A DNA stretch of 9,675 nucleotides from Candidatus Kuenenbacteria bacterium CG10_big_fil_rev_8_21_14_0_10_36_11 (GTDB lineage Bacteria > Patescibacteriota > Patescibacteriia > UBA2196): the NCBI GenBank assembly GCA_002778535.1, contig PFBP01000055.1, positions 1 through 9,675 of the forward strand, in the 5' to 3' direction. Below the pieces are notes generated by a model. That model saw only the letters and a program-made list of their open reading frames with translations. It was not told the DNA's origin and ran no database searches. Shown here piece after piece: positions 5,812 to 9,675 of this stretch. Each line of letters starts with the position of its first letter. Position 1 is the first letter of the stretch. The translations under genes and the position numbers were made by a program.

Positions 5812-6360
5812 ATGTCAAGAATAGGCAAAAAAATCATCAATGTGCCAGAAAAAGTTGAAGTCACAATCAACAGAGATTTGGTTGTTGTTAAAGGGCCCAA
5901 AGGTGAATTGCAACAAAAAATACCTTTAGAAATTATCGTCACCCTAACCAATAACGAAATTGCCATTACCCCAAAAGATGTTAATAATAAAAAACAAAAA
6001 GCTGTCTGGGGCACTATACGGCAACTTATTAACAATATGGTTATTGGCGTCACAATTGGTTTTGAAAAAAAATTAGAAATCAACGGAGTTGGTTATAAAG
6101 CTGAAGTAAAAAATGATGTTTTGGTCTTAAATCTCGGCTATTCTCATTCTGTTAATTTTTCTATTCCAGCTGGCATTAAAATAGATATTGACAAAAATTC
6201 TATTATTTTAACTGGTTTTGATAAGCACTTAATCGGCGAAACTGCCGCTTCAATCAGAAAACTAAGAAAACCAGAGCCTTACAAAGGCAAGGGTATTAAA
6301 TATGCTGAAGAAATCATCCGGCGCAAAGCTGGCAAACAGGTTAAAACAGCGGCCAAATAA
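5812..6360 (+). CDS. rplF: 50S ribosomal protein L6
   Basis: L6 binds the sarcin-ricin region of 23S rRNA near the factor-binding site. Two repeated alpha/beta domains are visible: residues 1-82 with MSRIGKKIINVP and VVKGPKGEL, and residues 83-182 with INGVGYKAEV (90-99), LNLGYSHSV (106-114) and the signature PEPYKGKGIKYAEEIIRRKAGK (154-175). The length of 182 is normal. The ATG follows the rpsH stop by 5 nt without a Shine-Dalgarno. Confidence 0.98.
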   Translation: MSRIGKKIINVPEKVEVTINRDLVVVKGPKGELQQKIPLEIIVTLTNNEIAITPKDVNNKKQKAVWGTIRQLINNMVIGVTIGFEKKLEINGVGYKAEVKNDVLVLNLGYSHSVNFSIPAGIKIDIDKNSIILTGFDKHLIGETAASIRKLRKPEPYKGKGIKYAEEIIRRKAGKQVKTAAK

Positions 6361-6363
6361 AAT

Positions 6364-6750
6364 ATGAATCATAATAAATTTAAACAATCAAAACGCATCC
6401 GCAGACATGCCAGGGTCAGAGCTAAAATTTTTGGCGCCAAAGATATTCCCCGTTTATCTGTCTATAAAAGCCTCAACCATATCTACGCTCAATTGATTGA
6501 TGATAAGAACGGCAAAACATTGGTTAGTTCTGATGATAAAAAATTAGAAAAAACGAAAATCAAGCCTTTAGCCAACAAAGAAAATTTAATTGCTAAAACG
6601 CTTCGCGCCTATCTGGTTGGAAAAAACCTGGGAGAAAAAGCCCTGGAGAAAAAAATAACAACTTGCGTTTTTGACAAAAGCCATTACAAATACCATGGCC
6701 GGCTTAAAGCTTTGGCAGATGGAGCCAGGGACGCCGGCCTAAAATTTTAA
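6364..6750 (+). CDS. rplR: 50S ribosomal protein L18
   Basis: L18 binds 5S rRNA together with L5. The N-terminus is strongly basic (residues 5-22), followed by PRLSVYKSLNHIYAQLIDD (29-47) and the C-terminal signature VFDKSHYKYHGRLKALADGARDAGLKF (102-128). In most bacteria that signature reads VFDRGGxxYHGRV, so Ser-His replaces the usual Gly-Gly. The length of 128 is within range. It lies 3 nt after rplF with no Shine-Dalgarno, and 53 nt before rpsE, one of the larger gaps in the operon. Confidence 0.96.
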   Translation: MNHNKFKQSKRIRRHARVRAKIFGAKDIPRLSVYKSLNHIYAQLIDDKNGKTLVSSDDKKLEKTKIKPLANKENLIAKTLRAYLVGKNLGEKALEKKITTCVFDKSHYKYHGRLKALADGARDAGLKF

Positions 6751-6803
6751 TTATAATTATTCACATTATTAGTTCCTATTAGAATTATTCGTAATAAAAA
6801 AAT
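6751..6803. other. AT-rich rplR-rpsE spacer with repeated octamer
   Basis: The 53-nt spacer is almost all A and T and contains AATTATTC twice (6755-6762 and 6783-6790), with TATTAG-like units between. There is no Shine-Dalgarno before rpsE. I see no convincing promoter pair and no GC-rich hairpin. It may be a decayed repeat or simple drift. Confidence 0.35.
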
Positions 6804-7274
6804 ATGCCAAGAAATAATTACAATCCTAAAAGAGAAAAACCAGAATTTGAACAAAAAATGGTTGATTTAGCGCGCGTCACCCGCGTGACCAAAGGCGGCA
6901 AACAAATGAATTTTCGCGCTCTTATGGTTATTGGCGACAAAAAAGGAAAGGTTGGTTATGGCGTGGCCAAAGGCAAAGATGTCACTTTGGCTATTTCCAA
7001 AGCAGTGGAACAGGCTAAAAAAAATTTAGAAAAAATAACTCTTCATAACGGCACTATTCCGCATCGCATTGAAGAAAAATATAAAGCGGCCAGAATTTTA
7101 TTAAAACCAGCGCCGCTTGGCACTGGCGTTAAAGCAGGCGGTCCCATGCGCATAGTTTTAGATCTGGCTGGCGTGGAAAATATTGTTGGCAAAATGATGG
7201 GTTCAAAAAATAAAATCAACAATGTTAAGTGCACTTATAATGCGTTATTAAAATTAAAAACCAAATCTGGTTAA
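6804..7274 (+). CDS. rpsE: 30S ribosomal protein S5
   Basis: S5 lies at the back of the 30S body and affects decoding accuracy and mRNA unwinding at the entry site. The N-terminal double-stranded-RNA-binding-like domain shows VTRVTKGGKQMNFRALMVIGDKKGKVGYGVAKGKDV (residues 25-60). The C-terminal domain shows TIPHRIE (84-90), ARILLKPAPLGTGVKAGGPMRIVLDLAGVENIV (96-128) and GSKNKINNV (133-141). It has 156 residues, near the usual 160-170. The canonical next gene, rpmD, is absent. Its TAA stop abuts a palindromic hairpin that begins at the very next base. No Shine-Dalgarno precedes the ATG. Confidence 0.97.
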   Translation: MPRNNYNPKREKPEFEQKMVDLARVTRVTKGGKQMNFRALMVIGDKKGKVGYGVAKGKDVTLAISKAVEQAKKNLEKITLHNGTIPHRIEEKYKAARILLKPAPLGTGVKAGGPMRIVLDLAGVENIVGKMMGSKNKINNVKCTYNALLKLKTKSG

Positions 7275-7294
7275 CCCACGACTTTAGTCGTGGG
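7275..7294. repeat. Perfect palindromic hairpin in the L30 gap (REP-like)
   Basis: CCCACGACT (7275-7283) and AGTCGTGGG (7286-7294) form a perfect 9-bp inverted repeat around two bases; as RNA it would fold as 8 bp with a TTTA loop. It starts directly after the rpsE stop codon. No T-run follows (GCATACTGG), so it is not a standard terminator. Palindromes of this general form occur as dispersed REP-like repeats and at ends of IS200/IS605-type elements, but one copy here cannot prove that origin. It could protect the 3' end of a processed rpsE message. Confidence 0.8.
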
Positions 7295-7327
7295 CATACT
7301 GGCTAACTATAGTTATAAGTAATTATT

Positions 7328-7759
7328 ATGTTAACTCTCAACACAATTAAACCTGCTTTTGGCTCCAAAAAGAAAAAACGCGACCTTGGCCGCGGCGGCA
7401 AGCGCGGCACTTATTCTGGCCGTGGCAGTAAGGGTCAGAAAGCTCGTTCCGGCGGTACCCACAAATTAAATCGTCTTGGTATGCGCCGCTTAATGCAAGA
7501 AACTCCCAAACTTCGCGGTTTTAAATCAAGACAAATTAAACCAGCGGTTTTGAATTTGGATATTTTGAATAAAAAATTTACTGACGGCGATAAAGTCACG
7601 CCAGATATTTTATTAGAGAAAAAAATAGTGAAAAATATTAAAAATGGTGTTAAAATATTAGGGGATGGAGAACTGACACTAAAATTGGAAATCGCAAATT
7701 GCTCTGTGTCAAAAAGCGCTAAAGAAAAAATAGAAAAAGCTGGCGGAAAAATTTTATGA
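7328..7759 (+). CDS. rplO: 50S ribosomal protein L15
   Basis: L15 is a late-assembly 23S rRNA binder. Its N-terminus is the typical extended Gly/Arg/Lys-rich arm, with KKKKRDLGRGGKRGTYSGRG (residues 14-33) and SKGQKARSGG (34-43). The globular part includes LRGFKS (62-67) and a C-terminal domain ending in EKIEKAGGKIL. The length of 143 is typical. It follows rpsE directly in gene order, with no L30 between. The TGA stop overlaps the secY start as ATGA. Confidence 0.97.
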   Translation: MLTLNTIKPAFGSKKKKRDLGRGGKRGTYSGRGSKGQKARSGGTHKLNRLGMRRLMQETPKLRGFKSRQIKPAVLNLDILNKKFTDGDKVTPDILLEKKIVKNIKNGVKILGDGELTLKLEIANCSVSKSAKEKIEKAGGKIL

Positions 7760-9036
7760 AATTCATAGAAAAAATCCATCAAATCTGGAAAGATCATGAT
7801 TTAAGGCGTTCAATACTTTTCGTTTTGGGTTTATTGATTATATTCAGAATCGCAGCGCATATTCCTTTGCCTGGCGTTGATGCTAACGCGCTTAGGCAAT
7901 TTTTTGATTCTAACGCGATTCTTGGCTTATTAAATATCTTCTCTGGCGGCGGCATGACTAATTTTTCTTTGGTAGCCTTGGGAGTAAGTCCGTATATTAC
8001 CGCTTCAATTATTATTCAGCTCTTAACCATGATTGTGCCTGCTTTGGAAGAAATGTCTAAAGAAGGAGAGCGCGGCCAAAAAAGATTAAACCAATACATG
8101 CGCCTTTTAACCGTGCCTCTTTCTATTTTACAAAGCTATGCCATGATTAAATTATTACAGCAGTCCCAGCGCGGCATTATCAGCGCCATGACCACTGGCG
8201 AATATATTTCTACTATTTTAGTTTTAACAGCCGGCACAATTTTTTTAATGTGGATTGGAGAACTGATTTCAGAAAAAAAAGTAGGCAACGGGGTTTCTTT
8301 AATTATCTTTGCGGGCATAGTTTCTGCTATTCCATCAGCCATTCAACACACTTTAGCCACATTCACTCCTGATCAGCTCTTATCCATTCTCGCGTTTTTG
8401 ATTTTAATTGTTATTACAGTAGCTGGCGTGGTCGCAATTACCGAAGGCCAGCGTAATGTGCCTGTTTCTTATGCCAAACGGGTGCGCGGCAATCGGATGT
8501 ATGGCGGTTTTGACACGCATTTGCCCTTAAAAGTTAATCAGGCCGGCATGATTCCGATTATCTTTGCCATCTCCATTATTATGTTTCCCACTTTAGTTTC
8601 ACAGTTATTCTTGCGCGCCAATTCTGCCACTATTAAAAATATTGCTCAGTTTATCATTGATGTTTTTCAAAACCAAACTGTCTATGGCACGCTGTATTTT
8701 TTATTGGTTTTTGCTTTTACATATTTTTACACGGCTGTTGTTTTTCATCCGCATCAAATCGCGGAAAATCTGCAAAAACAAGGCGGTTTTATTCCTGGCA
8801 TCAGGCCAGGTCATCAGACCGCGGATTACTTGGGCCATGTTTCTTCAAGAATTATGCTCGCAGGCGCTCTTTCCCTTGGTTTAATCGCTGTTCTGCCTTT
8901 AATCATTAAGCCTTTGACAGGCATGTCTAATATCGCTGTTTCCGGTGCTTCGCTTTTAATCGTGGTGTCTGTGGTTTTGGAAACCGTGCGCCAGATTGAT
9001 TCACAATTAGTGATGAGGGATTATGAAGGGCTGTAA
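7756..9036 (+). CDS. secY: Preprotein translocase channel subunit SecY
   Basis: SecY forms the protein-conducting channel of the inner membrane with SecE and SecG, used by SecA and by ribosomes. Ten hydrophobic segments are apparent, at roughly residues 18-36, 68-92, 114-136, 150-171, 176-196, 208-228, 265-286, 310-331, 365-384 and 391-411. The plug region is around 41-66 (FSGGGMTNFSLVALGVSPYI follows). The cytosolic loops that dock the ribosome and SecA carry QRNVPVSYAKRVRGNRMYGG (232-251) and HPHQIAENLQKQGGFIPGIRPG (331-352), including the key Arg350 of the IPGIRPG motif. It has 426 residues (E. coli 443) and ends in RDYEGL. The start overlaps rplO by 4 nt. A Rho-independent terminator follows, so secY closes the operon. 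Confidence 0.98.
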   Translation: MKFIEKIHQIWKDHDLRRSILFVLGLLIIFRIAAHIPLPGVDANALRQFFDSNAILGLLNIFSGGGMTNFSLVALGVSPYITASIIIQLLTMIVPALEEMSKEGERGQKRLNQYMRLLTVPLSILQSYAMIKLLQQSQRGIISAMTTGEYISTILVLTAGTIFLMWIGELISEKKVGNGVSLIIFAGIVSAIPSAIQHTLATFTPDQLLSILAFLILIVITVAGVVAITEGQRNVPVSYAKRVRGNRMYGGFDTHLPLKVNQAGMIPIIFAISIIMFPTLVSQLFLRANSATIKNIAQFIIDVFQNQTVYGTLYFLLVFAFTYFYTAVVFHPHQIAENLQKQGGFIPGIRPGHQTADYLGHVSSRIMLAGALSLGLIAVLPLIIKPLTGMSNIAVSGASLLIVVSVVLETVRQIDSQLVMRDYEGL

Positions 9037-9037
9037 A

Positions 9038-9077
9038 ACACGAATAGACACAAATTTGAACTCAAATTTACACGAAA
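9038..9077. repeat. Degenerate ACACGAAT-type repeats around an AT palindrome
   Basis: Directly after the secY stop, related octamers occur three times: ACACGAAT (9038-9045), ACACAAAT (9048-9055) and ACACGAAA (9070-9077). Between them lies a perfect palindrome, AAATTTGA (9052-9059) with TCAAATTT (9062-9069). The AT-rich stem lies just upstream of the terminator hairpin. It could be a small dispersed repeat or part of an extended terminator structure. Confidence 0.45.
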
Positions 9078-9080
9078 AAT

Positions 9081-9106
9081 CCTTGTTTTTTAGCAAGGTT
9101 TTTTTT
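9081..9106 (+). terminator. Rho-independent terminator after secY
   Basis: CCTTG (9081-9085) and CAAGG (9094-9098) form a short stem with an 8-nt loop, followed immediately by eight T residues (9099-9106). An A-run at 9075-9079 can pair with part of the T-tract and lengthen the stem, with a T-T mismatch. The stem is short but the position, 45 nt after the secY stop, is right for ending the long ribosomal transcript and separating it from adk. Confidence 0.75.
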
Positions 9107-9120
9107 GTTAAACCATTTTT

Positions 9121-9252
9121 TGTCATCCTCGTTCTTCTGTCATCCTCGCGAAAGCGAGGATCCCGTGGATAAAATCCAGAAATTTTTCTGTAAGCACTGA
9201 GATTTCCACTTGTTCAAACTTGCCTTAATGGCAAGTTTGAACGGGAATGACA
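9121..9252 (+). repeat. Structured repeat element, copy 2 (MITE/REP-like), upstream of adk
   Basis: The termini TGTCATCC (9121-9128) and GGGAATGACA (9243-9252) match those of copy 1 at 2201-2337. The left part holds an 11-nt direct repeat, TGTCATCCTCG at 9121-9131 and 9138-9148. The second of these forms an 8-bp hairpin (9142-9149 with 9154-9161) with a GAAA tetraloop. A perfect 13-bp hairpin lies near the right end (9212-9224 with 9230-9242, loop TTAAT). It is enclosed by ATTTCC/GGGAAT (9202-9207 with 9243-9248, one G-U pair). The core 9154-9204 matches copy 1 at about four of five positions, while the hairpin stems differ. It ends 19 nt before the adk ATG and overlaps the predicted -35 box. 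Confidence 0.85.
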
Positions 9253-9265
9253 AAAGTGTTATACT
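9237..9265 (+). promoter_or_regulatory. Predicted sigma-70-type promoter for adk
   Basis: The -10 box TATACT (9260-9265) differs from consensus at one base and carries an extended -10 TG (9257-9258) one base upstream. Exactly 17 bases separate it from TTGAAC (9237-9242), which matches four of six -35 positions. The -35 lies in the right arm of the repeat element's 13-bp hairpin. With usual spacing, transcription would begin at about 9272, the A of the adk start codon. Confidence 0.65.
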
Positions 9266-9271
9266 AAATTT

Positions 9272-9675
9272 ATGGACAATCAAAAAACTTATAAAATCAT
9301 TATTCTTGGTCCTCAAGCCTCTGGCAAAGGCACACAAGCGGAATTTTTAGCTAAAAAATTAAAAATCCCAACTATTTCTGGTGGCCAGCTTTTACGTGAA
9401 GAAGCCCAAACTGGCAGTGAACTTGGAGTTCAAATAAAAAAACAAATGGATAGCGGGAGCTTAGTTTCTAACGCAATTACCAATGAACTAATTAAAAAAA
9501 GACTGCAACAAAATGATGTGCAAAAAGGTTTTATTTTGGATGGTTTCCCGCGCATCAGAATTCAAGCCAAATATTTAGCCACGCTTACTGACATTACCCA
9601 TGTTTTAGTTATTGAAATTTCTGATAATGAAACCCTGCGCCGCTTAGCTGGCCGGCGCACCTGTCCAAAATGCGG
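9272..9675 (+). CDS. adk: Adenylate kinase, N-terminal 134 residues (runs off the window)
   Basis: Adenylate kinase interconverts ATP + AMP and 2 ADP in the cytosol. Hand translation gives 134 complete codons plus two bases, with no stop. The P-loop GPQASGKGTQ is at residues 13-22, the AMP-side motif ILDGFPR at 88-94 with QA at 98-99, and RLAGRRTCPKC at 124-134, where Cys131/Cys134 open a zinc-binding LID. About 80 residues of a long-type enzyme should follow. The AMP-binding segment reads SGGQLLRE (36-43) instead of the usual STGDLLR; the usual LVPD is LVSN (64-67). The ATG at 9272 is the only plausible start, lacks a Shine-Dalgarno, and sits six bases after a -10 box. adk commonly follows secY, but here a terminator and a repeat element separate them and it appears to have its own promoter. 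Confidence 0.93.
   Translation, partial: MDNQKTYKIIILGPQASGKGTQAEFLAKKLKIPTISGGQLLREEAQTGSELGVQIKKQMDSGSLVSNAITNELIKKRLQQNDVQKGFILDGFPRIRIQAKYLATLTDITHVLVIEISDNETLRRLAGRRTCPKC

Noticed and set aside
9121..9148. Direct repeat TGTCATCCTCG as the start of a CRISPR array.
   Set aside because: Only two 11-nt units separated by 6 nt, both part of the left end of the structured element; there are no spacers and no cas genes.
9140..9337. A 65-codon minus-strand frame across the repeat element and the start of adk.
   Set aside because: It spans non-coding repeat sequence and the adk N-terminus, has no recognisable motif, and is explained by the real gene on the + strand.

Overview
This window is a ribosomal-protein gene cluster (the S10 and spc operons fused end to end, all on the + strand), followed by secY and the first two thirds of adk. 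The most likely source is a bacterium of the Candidate Phyla Radiation (Patescibacteria, with a Parcubacteria-like flavour). The reasons are the AT-rich, Lys/Ile/Asn-rich coding style, the absence of rpmD (L30) between rpsE and rplO (a loss reported as general in CPR bacteria), unusually tailed L22, S19 and L23, and the near absence of Shine-Dalgarno sequences. TGA ends four genes at their family-typical lengths, so the Gracilibacteria/SR1 code (UGA = Gly) does not apply. This placement is an inference from gene content and style, not from a phylogeny.

Layout. Positions 2-2194 carry rplW, rplB, rpsS and rplV. Positions 2201-2337 carry a 137-nt structured repeat element, a rare intrusion into an S10 operon. 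Positions 2345-7274 carry rpsC, rplP, rpmC, rpsQ, rplN, rplX, rplE, rpsZ (zinc-type S14), rpsH, rplF, rplR and rpsE. Positions 7275-7327 form the gap where L30 would be expected; it holds a perfect palindromic hairpin directly after the rpsE stop. Positions 7328-9036 carry rplO and secY. Positions 9037-9271 hold a degenerate repeat, a Rho-independent terminator, a second copy of the structured element, and a good promoter for adk. adk starts at 9272 and runs off the right edge. No stretch longer than 300 bases lacks a gene.

How it works together. The genes encode neighbouring parts of both ribosomal subunits. They include the peptidyl-transferase-proximal L2 and L16, the exit-tunnel proteins L22, L23, L24 and L29, the 5S rRNA binders L5 and L18, the S19/S14/S3 head cluster, and the decoding-accuracy protein S5. 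SecY is the channel that docks at the tunnel exit. The genes are tightly packed, with three ATGA stop/start overlaps (rpmC-rpsQ, rplN-rplX, rplO-secY), which is consistent with one long transcript ending at the terminator near 9081-9106.

The items most worth a second look are these. (1) Two copies of a structured repeat family, with different hairpin stems around a shared core. (2) The second copy appears to supply the -35 box of an adk promoter whose predicted transcript starts at or next to the ATG (leaderless). (3) All 19 start codons are ATG and every one is preceded by T, while clear Shine-Dalgarno motifs are rare. (4) A palindrome occupies the L30 gap. (5) L23 and S19 share an identical heptapeptide in their non-conserved tails.
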